Source: Candidatus Gastranaerophilales bacterium
GTDB lineage: Bacteria; Cyanobacteriota; Vampirovibrionia; Gastranaerophilales; Gastranaerophilaceae
Reading direction: 5' to 3'
Assembly (NCBI GenBank): GCA_944324315.1
Contig: CALUVW010000007.1
Span: forward strand, 1-64,000
Length of the DNA: 64,000 nt
Below are positions 33,205 through 42,111 of the stretch, one piece after another (position 1 is the stretch's first letter; every line of letters begins with the position of its first letter). The notes under the pieces are model-generated. The model had not been told where the DNA came from. It did no database searches and saw nothing but the letters and a program-made list of their open reading frames with translations. The position numbers and the translations under genes were made by a program.

Positions 33205-33891
33205 CTAGTTAAGTAATTCAGCCATTGTCAAACCGCGTTTAGCTGCAACTTCACTGAACGGAGTCAAAGCTTTTAATGCTTCTAAAGTTGCATTAGCTGC
33301 ATTCAGCGGAGCTTTTGAACCTAAAGATTTTGCCAATATGTTTTCAATACCTGCAAGTTCAAGAACTAAACGAACAGCACCGCCAGCAATAATACCTGTA
33401 CCTTGAGAAGCCGGTTTAAGCATTACAGCACCTGCTCCTGAACGTCCTGTAATCGGGTGAGGAATAGTAGTTTTGAAAATAGGAACTGTAATAAGATTTT
33501 TTCTGCCGTCTGCAATTGCCTTTTGAATAGCAATAATAACTTCAGCAGCTTTAGCACAGCCAACGCCTACCTGTCCTTTTTTGTTACCAACGATAACAAT
33601 TGCACGGAAGCTTAATTTTTTACCGCCTTTAACAACTTTTGTAACACGGCTGATTTGTACAACACGTTCAATCCATTCAGATTGAGGTTTTTCTTCTGTT
33701 GTTTCTATTCTCTGTTTTTTACCGCCTCTTGATCTTCTTTTAGAAGGTCTTTCTTCTTCAGCCGGTAATTCTTCTGCTTTTACTTCTTCAACAGTTTCAA
33801 CTGTTTCTTCAACAGGAGTATTTTCAGTCGTTTCAACTGTATTTTCAACAGCTGCTTCAACGTTCATTTCTTCTTTGTTTTCTAAATCCAT
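33205..33891 (-). CDS. rpsE: 30S ribosomal protein S5 with acidic N-terminal extension
   Basis: The C-terminal 155 residues are a normal S5: [20 protein letters not shown], the double-stranded-RNA-binding-like fold, then [17 protein letters not shown]. The N-terminal about 70 residues are an extra low-complexity region rich in E, V and T ([19 protein letters not shown]), ending in a basic stretch [14 protein letters not shown]. The ATG at 33891, with AAAGG upstream, is favoured. As the first gene of this operon piece it lacks the usual rplR directly upstream. Confidence 0.95.
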   Translation of the reverse strand: MDLENKEEMNVEAAVENTVETTENTPVEETVETVEEVKAEELPAEEERPSKRRSRGGKKQRIETTEEKPQSEWIERVVQISRVTKVVKGGKKLSFRAIVIVGNKKGQVGVGCAKAAEVIIAIQKAIADGRKNLITVPIFKTTIPHPITGRSGAGAVMLKPASQGTGIIAGGAVRLVLELAGIENILAKSLGSKAPLNAANATLEALKALTPFSEVAAKRGLTMAELLN

Positions 33892-34041
33892 TGATTTTTT
33901 ACCTTTCATTTAACTTGTTATTCTGAACTGTTTTCAGAATTTAATTTCTATTAAATTAACGAATACATCAAAATAAAGCTATTTTATAGCTATTGATAAA
34001 ATATTCGTGAGTAACTTTTCTGACAAAATTTATTATAACAA

Positions 34042-34077
34042 AAAAAAATTACATTTCAAGCGAAATGTAATTTTTTT
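34042..34077 (-). terminator. strong terminator after the phosphohexomutase gene
   Basis: A perfect 16-bp stem with an AAGC loop and A7/T7 flanks. It isolates the rpsE operon from the upstream gene. Confidence 0.88.
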
Positions 34078-34095
34078 ACAAATATTTTAATTGTA

Positions 34096-35550
34096 TTATT
34101 TCAAAATTTCTTCTAATGCATTTATCATGCAATGTTTAAATTTTTCGCATTCTTCTTTATTCTTTGCTTCAAACCTTAAAGTAAATACAGGTTCTGTGTT
34201 GCTTTGCCTGATAAGTGCAAAGCCTCCGTCAAATACTATTCTCATACCGTCAAGAGTAATAATATCTTTTATATCAGAGCCGAACAAATTTTTGTTAGCG
34301 TCTACGCACTTTTTAAATTTTTCAAGAACTTCTTTTTTTCTTTCATTCGGACATGGAAAGCGCACTTCTTCTGAAGAACACACATTATCAAAAGCTTTTA
34401 GCATATCTGAAATCTTAAAATCCGGATTATTTTTTCTATGATTTGCAATAATTTCGATAATTCTGCATCCTGCGTAGATTGCGTCATCAAAGCCGTAGTA
34501 ACGGTCTTTAAAGAATGTGTGTCCGCTCATTTCTCCTGCAAGGATAGCCCCGGTTTCTTTCATTTTATCTTTTATGTATCCGTGGCCTGTTTTACACATA
34601 ACAGCATTTCCGCCAAGTTTGTTTATGCCGTCATATAAGACCTGTGAACATTTTACTTCGCTTACAATAGTAGGGCAGATGCCTTTTGGCTTGCATTCAT
34701 CAATCAAATCTTGTGCATAGATAAAAAGCAGCTTGTCACCGGTAAGGAACTTGCCTTTTTCATCCACAACACCTATTCTGTCGCTGTCACCATCATATGC
34801 TATACCAATATCAGCATTGTTTTCTACGACAACTTCTTTTAAGGTATCAAGAGTCTTTTCGACACTCGGGTTAGGATGGTGGTTAGGAAAATTTCCGTCA
34901 GGCTGTGAAAATAATTCTATAACATCACATCCAAGTTTTCTGTATAATTCCGGACCTACAACTCCTCCGGTTGCATTCGCACTGTCTACAACGATTTTAA
35001 CGCCTTTGCCTATATTCCCGAAACGGTTTTCCATATCTTTTATGTAATCTGGAATTATATTATAATCTTCTATAATAGAGTGATTAGAGATGTTGGAAAT
35101 TGGAGGATTATTTATCCAATTTTTGAATGTTATATCCTTGACTTCAGCAATTTGTGCTTCTGTTAAAGTTCTTTTGTTATAAGTCATTTTAAGACCGTTA
35201 TATTCTTTAGGGTTATGACTTGCCGTAATAATTGCTGCTGCAATAATATTATGTCCAGGGATGCCGACAACTTCTGAATAATAACCAATTGGCGTAGGTG
35301 CAAGTCCTAGATGAATAACATTAGCACCGGTAGATGCAATTCCTGCTGTTAATGCTTTTTCTAGTGCAGGCGAATGGAGTCTTGCATCACGTGTTATTGT
35401 AATCCACATGTCTAATTCTTTTTTGCCGGATTGTTTTTTTAACCATTCAACAAAACCTCTGCCTGTATTATAATAAAGTTCTTCAGTTATATCATCGCCG
35501 TAAATTCCTCTTATATCATTTTTACCGAAGGCGTGTTCATATTTTTTCAT
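34096..35550 (-). CDS. phosphomannomutase/phosphoglucomutase
   Basis: This 484-residue alpha-D-phosphohexomutase interconverts hexose-6-phosphate and hexose-1-phosphate, feeding glycogen and surface sugar synthesis. All family motifs are present: the phosphoserine loop TASHNPKEYNG (about residue 110), the metal loop DGDSDR (about 253), the sugar loop GEMSGHTFF and the phosphate-binding RQSNTEP (about 450). A GGGGAG ribosome binding site precedes the ATG. It is divergent from the ABC permease, with only about 40 bp between start codons. Manno- versus gluco-specificity cannot be read from the sequence. Confidence 0.94.
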   Translation of the reverse strand: MKKYEHAFGKNDIRGIYGDDITEELYYNTGRGFVEWLKKQSGKKELDMWITITRDARLHSPALEKALTAGIASTGANVIHLGLAPTPIGYYSEVVGIPGHNIIAAAIITASHNPKEYNGLKMTYNKRTLTEAQIAEVKDITFKNWINNPPISNISNHSIIEDYNIIPDYIKDMENRFGNIGKGVKIVVDSANATGGVVGPELYRKLGCDVIELFSQPDGNFPNHHPNPSVEKTLDTLKEVVVENNADIGIAYDGDSDRIGVVDEKGKFLTGDKLLFIYAQDLIDECKPKGICPTIVSEVKCSQVLYDGINKLGGNAVMCKTGHGYIKDKMKETGAILAGEMSGHTFFKDRYYGFDDAIYAGCRIIEIIANHRKNNPDFKISDMLKAFDNVCSSEEVRFPCPNERKKEVLEKFKKCVDANKNLFGSDIKDIITLDGMRIVFDGGFALIRQSNTEPVFTLRFEAKNKEECEKFKHCMINALEEILK

Positions 35551-35575
35551 ATAAAATTCTCCCCTTATTTATTAT

Positions 35576-35592
35576 TGTATAATTATATCATG
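35576..35592 (+). promoter_or_regulatory. extended -10 box abutting a start codon (leaderless mRNA candidate)
   Basis: TGTATAAT ends at 35583 and the ATG of the permease begins at 35590, so transcription should start at or beside the A of the ATG. No Shine-Dalgarno sequence is present. Confidence 0.5.
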
Positions 35593-36471
35593 AAAAATTT
35601 TCTTAATGAATTAGCGAACAGTGAAAAATTTGCAGGATGGGTATTTATTTTCCCTGCACTACTTGGAACAATAATATTTATAATTATTCCTGTTTTTTGT
35701 TCTTTTGGATTAAGTTTTACAAAATGGGATTTGCTTAACCCTATTAAGTTTGTCGGGTTTGAAAATTATAGACTTTTGTTTCAAGAGCCATTATTTTTTA
35801 AAATACTCTTAAACACAATAGTTTTTGCCATCTCTACATCTCTGTTCGGAGTAATATTTCCTTTAATTTTGGCTTGTATTTTAAATTCAAAAATCAGAGG
35901 CAGTGAATTTTATAAAACAGCATATTTTTTGCCGTTTATTACTCCTATGATAGTTATAGGCATTGTATGGCAGTGGATATTTGACCCTAATATCGGTATA
36001 TTAAATCAGGTTTTACAACTCCACATTAACTGGCTTTATGACACTCATTTTGCTATGCCTGCGCTGATTATCGTATCTGTTTGGAAACTTATTGGTTACA
36101 ATATGATAATATTTTTAAGTTCATTGAGTTCAATTTCTCAAAGTATGTTCGAAGCTGCAAAAATTGACGGCGCTAATTCTGTACAGACATTTTTTAATGT
36201 TACAGTACCTCTATTGTCCCCGAGTATTTTCTTTGTCGTTATAATAACTGCAATAAGTTCTTTTCAAATATTTGATTTAATATATTTAATGACTCAGGGT
36301 GGGCCTTTAGACAGTACAAATGTTCTTGTTTATGCAATTTATAAAAATGCATTTGAATATTTTAACGTAGGCAAAGCATCAGCTATTGCCTACGTATTAT
36401 TTGTAATAATTTTGGTATTAACGCTTATTCAATGGAATTTGCGCAAAAAACTTGTTTACAATGAAAATTAA
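35590..36471 (+). CDS. sugar ABC transporter permease (MalF/UgpA type)
   Basis: This 293-residue permease has six predicted membrane helices and the binding-protein-dependent signature loop EAAKIDGANSVQTFFNVTVP (about residue 187) that docks the ATPase. It belongs to the carbohydrate uptake family 1 permeases. The start MKNFLNELA at 35590 fits the family; a longer in-frame extension upstream lies in the promoter. No partner permease, ATPase or solute-binding protein is nearby, so it must pair with distant genes or be an orphan. Its stop shares TTAA with the convergent next gene. Confidence 0.9.
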   Translation: MKNFLNELANSEKFAGWVFIFPALLGTIIFIIIPVFCSFGLSFTKWDLLNPIKFVGFENYRLLFQEPLFFKILLNTIVFAISTSLFGVIFPLILACILNSKIRGSEFYKTAYFLPFITPMIVIGIVWQWIFDPNIGILNQVLQLHINWLYDTHFAMPALIIVSVWKLIGYNMIIFLSSLSSISQSMFEAAKIDGANSVQTFFNVTVPLLSPSIFFVVIITAISSFQIFDLIYLMTQGGPLDSTNVLVYAIYKNAFEYFNVGKASAIAYVLFVIILVLTLIQWNLRKKLVYNEN

Positions 36472-36842
36472 ACAGTATATTTTTTGAATATATCATTAAC
36501 GTTTATGTTTTCAACAACATCACCGCCAACGAGTTTTTTAAACATTTTTCCAAGCTGAGCTAAATCAAGAATTCCGTTAAAAGATGCTTTTTCAGGAGTT
36601 TCTGCGCCTAGATTTTGTACAGCTCTTTTGTTCATATTGAAATTTGAATATACACCAGCAGGTGTTCTGCCATGAATAATTAGAATATCGCCTTTATTTG
36701 CATTATTAATTCTGTTTAATGCGTTATCAAGAGCCTGCAATTGATTTGTTTCCTTTGCGTATTTTACTACATCTTTGAAAGCTTGATTGTTAATAAATTT
36801 GCCGCTAAATGACGGATGATTACAAGTTTTTGAAATAGTCAT
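36468..36842 (-). CDS. hypothetical protein, 124 aa
   Basis: I do not recognise this protein. It begins MTISKTCNHPSFSGKFIN, is soluble and mixed alpha/beta, and includes GDILIIHGRTPAGVYSNF and a C-terminal helical part. The N-terminal xxxPSFSGKF form is seen in many small proteins I associate with this bacterial group, but I cannot name a function. A Shine-Dalgarno AGGAGGC lies 5-6 bp before the ATG. The stop codon overlaps the ABC permease stop in a shared TTAA. Confidence 0.65.
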   Translation of the reverse strand: MTISKTCNHPSFSGKFINNQAFKDVVKYAKETNQLQALDNALNRINNANKGDILIIHGRTPAGVYSNFNMNKRAVQNLGAETPEKASFNGILDLAQLGKMFKKLVGGDVVENINVNDIFKKYTV

Positions 36843-37005
36843 AATTTGCCTCCTTTTTAAGCTTTAAAACAAATAAAAAATATTTTTGCTATTTAAGAAA
36901 ATTAAAGTAAACTATTGTTACAATAATCTCAATTTTTCTAAAGATTTATCAAGAAAAGCCGTTATACAAAATACTGGTTAGATACAAATTTTGGGAGTGT
37001 ATTTT

Positions 37006-37146
37006 ATGTACGAAAAATTAAAGGATGAAAAACTTATAGTTGAAATTACTAATTTAATTGAAAAAGCAGAAAAACTTGAGTCAGATGTCGATGCATACTG
37101 CGAATTTATGAAAGGTGTAATATTAAATACTTCCGGATTAAACTAG
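37006..37146 (+). CDS. small helical protein, 46 aa
   Basis: A short frame with a GGGAG ribosome binding site encodes MYEKLKDEKLIVEITN and continues as an amphipathic helix to the end NTSGLN. It is acidic and has no signal peptide. It stands 43 bp before the flavin disulfide reductase gene on the same strand. The codon pattern and ribosome binding site support a real gene; the function is unknown. Confidence 0.55.
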   Translation: MYEKLKDEKLIVEITNLIEKAEKLESDVDAYCEFMKGVILNTSGLN

Positions 37147-37188
37147 CAGGCTAATGAAAAATTTTTACTATAATTTTATATTAGAGCT

Positions 37189-38550
37189 ATGAAAATAGTA
37201 ATATTAGGCGGAGTTGCTGCTGGTGCTAAAGCAGCTGCAAAGGCAAGGCGTGAACTCCATGATGCCGAAATCGATTTGTATACAGATGATACACATATTT
37301 CTTATTCTGCCTGCGGGTTACCGTATTATATTGAAGGAAATTTTGAAGATTACAGATTACTTCTTGTGCGTTCTCCTGAAGAGTTTGAAAAAAAGAACGT
37401 ACACGTTCATCTTAAAAATCGTGCCGTTAAGATTTTACCTGAAGCAAAGCAGGTTTTAATACTGGATTTGGAGCTGCAAAAAGCTTCACTTGTAGACTAC
37501 GACAAACTTATTATTGCAATTGGTGCACGACCTGTTATGCCAGAAATAAGAAATATTAATCTGCCGGATATTTTTACGCTGCGTAAAATTGAGGATGGAA
37601 TTGCAATCAAAGAAAAAGCCTTAAAATCAAAAAATGCAGTCATTATAGGCGCCGGATATATTGGTATGGAGCTTCTGGAAGCACTAGTAAGGCAGAATTT
37701 GAAAGTCAATATAATAGAATATGCTCCTTATATAATGCCTATTTTTGATGAAGATATGTCAAAACTTATCGAAAATCAGCTGGAATCAGTTAACAACGGA
37801 AGATTTAATATTTATACATCTGAGGTTGCAACGGAATTTTCAGGTGACAATGACGGTTTATGTTGTGTTAGAACTGCATCAGGAAGTGAATTACCGGCTG
37901 ATTTTGCTGTGCTTTGTACTGGAGTGACACCGAATGTTGAAATAGCAAAAGATGCAGGAATAGAAATAGGAGTGACAGGTGCAATTAAAGTGAATGATAA
38001 AATGGAAACCAATATTCCTGATATATATGCATGCGGTGACTGCGTAGAAGAAAATTTGCTTGTAAGCAATACAAAAATTTGGCTGCCGCTGGGTTCAAAT
38101 GCGAATAAAGAGGGAAGAACTGCTGCAATAAATGCATGTGGCGGTGAGGACAGATTTCCAGGAGTTTTAGGCTCTTCTGTAACAAGATGCCTTAATTTAA
38201 CCATGTCAATGACCGGTTTAACAGAAAAAAAAGCAGCAGCTTTAGGCTACAGTCCGGTATCAGTTACGGTAACAAAAAATGACAAAGTTGGTTATATGCC
38301 GGATGTAAATAACATAACTTTAAAACTGACTGCGGATTATGAAACTGGTCTAATTCTCGGTGCTCAGGCAATAGGGGCAGGAGATGCAGATAAAAGAATA
38401 AATGCACTTACTGCTGCACTTTTAGGGAAAATGACTGTAGAGGAATTTTATAAAAACGATTTAACCTATGCACCGCCATATTCGCCTACAATTGATCCTC
38501 TTCTTAATGCTGCACAGCTTCTCACAGAAAAAGTTAAACGCGCTGACTAG
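37189..38550 (+). CDS. CoA-disulfide reductase / NADH oxidase-family flavoprotein
   Basis: This 453-residue protein of the pyridine nucleotide-disulfide oxidoreductase family has an N-terminal FAD Rossmann motif (VILGGVAAGAKAAA), the single redox cysteine in SYSACGLPYY (Cys42), an NAD-binding motif GAGYIGMEL and the second FAD motif YACGDCVE. The single-cysteine arrangement indicates CoA-disulfide reductase, NADH oxidase or a polysulfide-type reductase rather than a two-cysteine enzyme. The C-terminal dimer domain contains YAPPYSPTIDPL. It overlaps the convergent FAD enzyme by 17 bp. Confidence 0.9.
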   Translation: MKIVILGGVAAGAKAAAKARRELHDAEIDLYTDDTHISYSACGLPYYIEGNFEDYRLLLVRSPEEFEKKNVHVHLKNRAVKILPEAKQVLILDLELQKASLVDYDKLIIAIGARPVMPEIRNINLPDIFTLRKIEDGIAIKEKALKSKNAVIIGAGYIGMELLEALVRQNLKVNIIEYAPYIMPIFDEDMSKLIENQLESVNNGRFNIYTSEVATEFSGDNDGLCCVRTASGSELPADFAVLCTGVTPNVEIAKDAGIEIGVTGAIKVNDKMETNIPDIYACGDCVEENLLVSNTKIWLPLGSNANKEGRTAAINACGGEDRFPGVLGSSVTRCLNLTMSMTGLTEKKAAALGYSPVSVTVTKNDKVGYMPDVNNITLKLTADYETGLILGAQAIGAGDADKRINALTAALLGKMTVEEFYKNDLTYAPPYSPTIDPLLNAAQLLTEKVKRAD

Positions 38551-39832
38551 CGATATATTTTGCGACCCCTTCTCCCATAGAAAAGCAACTCCCTTGTACA
38601 CGCAGTGCACCTTGTGACAAAAAATCCGCAGAAAGACATCTGCCTGCAACAAATAAATTTTCTATGTCTGCAGACATGAGACTTTCTAAAGGTAGCTGGT
38701 AGTCCTGAACTTTTTGCAAACCTTCTTTTTTCCGTTTGTTAGAGTGAATATCAACAGGATAATCGGATATAACAACTGGATGCTCAAATTTTTTCCCTGA
38801 TTTAAGATCGTCAATAGTATAAATATATTTTCCTTTAATTCGCCTTGAAACCCTTATACCAAGCATATCGGCCATATTGGAAATGTAAGCATTTTCAAAT
38901 CCGGGAAAATACTTTTTACAAAATGAAAGATACCTGTATATATTCTGTCTTGCAAGCAAAAGAGCCTTTGAAATACTCTTAATATCAAGAGAATTATTGT
39001 AATCAATGATTCTAGGACAGTTAAATGCAACGGTATCAGGCATTCCCGGAACTGTAAAAATTTGAAAATAGTTTGTATCATGCTTATTAAGTATCCCATT
39101 TTTTACTGCATCCTTAAACAATGGCTCTAATGCCCATTTTTTGTCTTTATCCCATGTATAGGCCGTAGAAAGGTGTATATATCCATCGATTTCCTGCACC
39201 ACCGTAACATGTCTATCTTTATCGTAATCCTTTAGCCAATCTGAGAATCTTTTTAAATCAATTCCTCCCATCATAAATCTCAACGTTACCGGTTGAAATT
39301 CTTTGTCTTTTTCTAAAAAATTACAATTACAAATTTTTCCGACAACACAATCACCGGTTGCATCAATTACATATCTCGTCTCGATAGATACTGATAATTT
39401 TTTTTCTTTATATTCTATCTCTTCGTTATATGCCGATAATATTTCTTTAGTTATCCTAATACGCTTGATCATGTCGTTTTCAATTTTTATCCCAAGAATG
39501 TTAGTATCAAATAATATCGCGACATTAGCCCTTTTCATCAAGTTATCAAGTGCAATCTTTGTAATTTCAGGGTTAAGCCAGGCGGGATTATCTTCGAATG
39601 TCGTTTGGCCGCCTAATTTTCTGCATTCATCAATTAAGGCATCGCGAAATTGTGTATTAATCTGATTATTTCCAGATTTCATAACAGGAATAACAAGACC
39701 TGACGTAATAGTTCCGCCAAGATGAATATTTTTCTCAATAATTAAAGTTTTTAGCCCGAGCATTCCTGCTGTGTAAGCAGCTGCACAACCGGCAGTTCCC
39801 CCGCCGACAATTACAACATCATATTTACTCAT
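38534..39832 (-). CDS. FAD-dependent oxidoreductase (PF12831 type)
   Basis: This 432-residue flavoprotein has the N-terminal dinucleotide motif VVIVGGGTAGCAAAYTAG and a GGTITSG segment, then YVIDATGDCVVGK and the C-terminal LFVAGRCLSADFLSQGALRVQGSC. The pattern fits the FAD_oxidored family, whose substrates are mostly unknown. No Shine-Dalgarno sequence precedes the ATG; TATAAT lies nine bases upstream, so the leader may be absent or very short. The 3' end overlaps the convergent flavin disulfide reductase gene by 17 bp. Confidence 0.85.
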   Translation of the reverse strand: MSKYDVVIVGGGTAGCAAAYTAGMLGLKTLIIEKNIHLGGTITSGLVIPVMKSGNNQINTQFRDALIDECRKLGGQTTFEDNPAWLNPEITKIALDNLMKRANVAILFDTNILGIKIENDMIKRIRITKEILSAYNEEIEYKEKKLSVSIETRYVIDATGDCVVGKICNCNFLEKDKEFQPVTLRFMMGGIDLKRFSDWLKDYDKDRHVTVVQEIDGYIHLSTAYTWDKDKKWALEPLFKDAVKNGILNKHDTNYFQIFTVPGMPDTVAFNCPRIIDYNNSLDIKSISKALLLARQNIYRYLSFCKKYFPGFENAYISNMADMLGIRVSRRIKGKYIYTIDDLKSGKKFEHPVVISDYPVDIHSNKRKKEGLQKVQDYQLPLESLMSADIENLFVAGRCLSADFLSQGALRVQGSCFSMGEGVAKYIASQRV

Positions 39833-39886
39833 AATATGCTAATTATATAGGTATTCTTTATGAAAAAGCAAATAATTTATATAATA

Positions 39887-40668
39887 TTACAATCTGACCG
39901 GGTAATCGTCTTTAATTTGCCATCCGTCATACATAATAAGGAGTGCACAGGTATTATTGCTGGAACCTGCATTCATATCTTTAGATTGGCAATTTTCGAT
40001 CATTTTATCTCGGTCATTATATACATATCCTTCCGTAGTGCTTCCGTCTTCATTTGCTGTTCTGAAGTATCCTGCAGGATAAAAATTTGCCATTCCCTGA
40101 CCTCTCATAGCTGATGTCGAGGTATCATAATCCAAAAAGAAATAGAAAATATCATTACCGGTTTTGTTTGGCCCTTTTATTCCGTTAATATCGCAGTATA
40201 CATGAATTTGTCTCCAAGGATGTAAGAAGCATAAAGTTCCGTCATTCAACACCATTTTTTTATAAAGAGTATTTAAACTGTTATTAGGATGAGTAAAATC
40301 TGCCGGAAATTCAACACCGTTTAAATACGGAATAAGTGCGCTATTAAGCCATGTTACCATTGCATCTTGGTTATTTAAAGCATCATTTGATGGTTCTGTC
40401 CAGGTATCATGGGCTTTAGAAAGCAAAACCGCCTGATTCATAACAGTATAAAGTTTTTTCAATCTGGCTTCAATTTGTGATTTTTTGTAATTAGTTATTA
40501 CAGTAGGAATAGTCAAAGCAGCAACCACGCCAATAATCCCTAAAGTAATTAAAACCTCTGCAAGAGTAAATCCTTTAATCTTTCTAGAAAAACTTACCCC
40601 CTTACTTTCCCTTGCTATACGGTAGTTTCGCGGGGGGGGGGCAGTCTCAAAGCGTCTCTGTTAAACAT
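39887..40668 (-). pseudogene. type IV prepilin-like protein, frame-disrupted at a C10 tract (probably phase-variable, OFF as read)
   Basis: The minus-strand frame ending at 39887 encodes a prepilin with KGFTLAEVLITLGIIG and VVAALTIPT, a pilin-like globular part with DINGIKGPNKTGND, and the C-terminal CALLIMYDGW typical of this family. That frame has no usable start upstream: it is open only to a TAA, with no ATG, GTG or TTG before the prepilin motif. The only good start is the ATG at 40668, preceded by GGAGG. It begins MFNRDALRL and then runs into ten C (forward 40632-40641) and stops. With 11 (or 8) C the two frames join into one prepilin of about 260 residues with a leader of about 33. Either slipped-strand phase variation or a homopolymer sequencing error explains this. 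Confidence 0.75.
40632..40641. repeat. homopolymer G10/C10 tract inside the prepilin leader
   Basis: Ten consecutive G on the plus strand in an otherwise AT-rich region, positioned 27 bp into the reading frame that starts at 40668. This is the length and position typical of contingency loci. Confidence 0.8.
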
Positions 40669-40765
40669 ATTTCAACCTCCATGTTTTTTTACATTATTTA
40701 CGATTTTACATGATTTGTCAAGTCTGACAATAGCTATATCGTAAAGGTATATACAAATAATGTTA

Positions 40766-42028
40766 TTACTTATCTTTAAACATCTTTATATATTTTGAAC
40801 TTGAAATCAAATTTGAATTATCAACATCTTTTTTATGCGCATTTAAAATAGTCTCATTATCAAGCGTTAAATTTTCGTCACGATAAAATATACCTGCTTT
40901 TGTTTTCATAAGCCCTAAATCGTATTCTGAGAGTTCATATTTATTTATAATATTTGAATTTATTGAATCTGAGTATGTAATTAATGATTTATTTTTTACA
41001 GCAATAGTCCCAATAAATTTATTTGCACTGTTTAAGTATATTTTACCTACGTTAAATCCTGCATTTAAAAAAGTATTTCTAACGAGTGCCGAGGTTGAGT
41101 AAGTTAAAATCATGCCGTTATCATCAAGAAGGTTATATAGAAGCTTAAAAAAATCTATTGTCCACAAACAAGGGCATTTATTAGGCGTAAATGCATCTAA
41201 AAATATAAAATTATAGACGTTATTATCACTTTTTAAAATTTTTCTTGCATCATCTATTGATAGTTTAAAGTTAAAATCTAGTGATTTAAGGTATTTTAAT
41301 GCATTTTTATTACAAAAAGATATATACTTATAATATATATTATGTAAGAAGGCAAGTTTATTTTTATATCCTTGATTTCTATCATCTAAATATTTTAAAT
41401 AGCCATAAAAGTCAATTACGCCGTTGTCAAAAAATCTTTTATATTGTTTTGATTTTAAAATTTCCAAAATGCTTTTATCAATTTTTTTATAAATTTTTTC
41501 AAGCAATAATATATTAACTTCTTTTTTTAAGGAAAAATTCGCAGCAGCTTTTTCTTTTAACAAGTGTTTAATTTTTTCATTATGGTTTAAAAATTCACTT
41601 TTTGAATTTTCTTTAGAAATATTTTTAGAAAAAGATTTAAAAAAGGGAGATAATAATGCTAAATTTTTATCTTTGTCAATAGCGTGTACAAAAATTTTAT
41701 ACTTTTTGTTATTTGTATCTATCTTATAGTTATATTTAATATTATTAGTATATATCGTATCGTTATTTATAATTTCTATAAAATTATTTAGAAAACTTTT
41801 TGTGTTATAACCTATTCCAAAACAAATATCTAAAATTTTTATTTCAGAATTAGTTTCTATAAATTTTTTTAAATTTAATGGCAAAACAAATTTTTGATAA
41901 GCTTCAGTTAAAGCTCCATAGGTTGAATGATATATGTCATCCGCTTCAGGAGAAAATAGTCCGACAGAACCGTCATTTGTATAATATGGATAAAATTCGT
42001 ACATACAGCTATTATTGCACTTATACAA
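40766..42028 (-). CDS. MnmC-type SAM-dependent methyltransferase (Methyltransf_30) with a large insertion
   Basis: The 420-residue protein has the SAM-binding motif ILDICFGIGYNTK near residue 66 and the diagnostic C-terminal segment FIFLDAFTPNKCPCLW followed by TYSTSALVRNTFLNAGF. This is the methyltransferase half of MnmC, which completes mnm5(s2)U at the tRNA wobble position. The family core is about 230 residues; here a Lys/Asn-rich helical stretch of about 150 residues lies between the two motifs. No MnmC oxidase half is attached. The start is uncertain: the TTG at 42028 or the ATG at 42004, neither with a Shine-Dalgarno sequence. Confidence 0.78.
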   Translation of the reverse strand: MYKCNNSCMYEFYPYYTNDGSVGLFSPEADDIYHSTYGALTEAYQKFVLPLNLKKFIETNSEIKILDICFGIGYNTKSFLNNFIEIINNDTIYTNNIKYNYKIDTNNKKYKIFVHAIDKDKNLALLSPFFKSFSKNISKENSKSEFLNHNEKIKHLLKEKAAANFSLKKEVNILLLEKIYKKIDKSILEILKSKQYKRFFDNGVIDFYGYLKYLDDRNQGYKNKLAFLHNIYYKYISFCNKNALKYLKSLDFNFKLSIDDARKILKSDNNVYNFIFLDAFTPNKCPCLWTIDFFKLLYNLLDDNGMILTYSTSALVRNTFLNAGFNVGKIYLNSANKFIGTIAVKNKSLITYSDSINSNIINKYELSEYDLGLMKTKAGIFYRDENLTLDNETILNAHKKDVDNSNLISSSKYIKMFKDK

Positions 42029-42111
42029 ATCATTATCAATTTCTTTAAAAATCTTATTATTAGCATTTTAAATTGTTTTTGTTATAATGTTAACAGTAAA
42101 ATGAGGGAATT

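Noticed and set aside
37812-38204. A 130-residue minus-strand frame
   Set aside because: It lies wholly within the flavin disulfide reductase gene on the opposite strand and shows no independent start signals.
38534-42028. The FAD enzyme at 38534-39832 as the missing oxidase half of MnmC
   Set aside because: Its motifs belong to the FAD_oxidored family, not to the DAO-type MnmC domain, and a prepilin gene separates the two.
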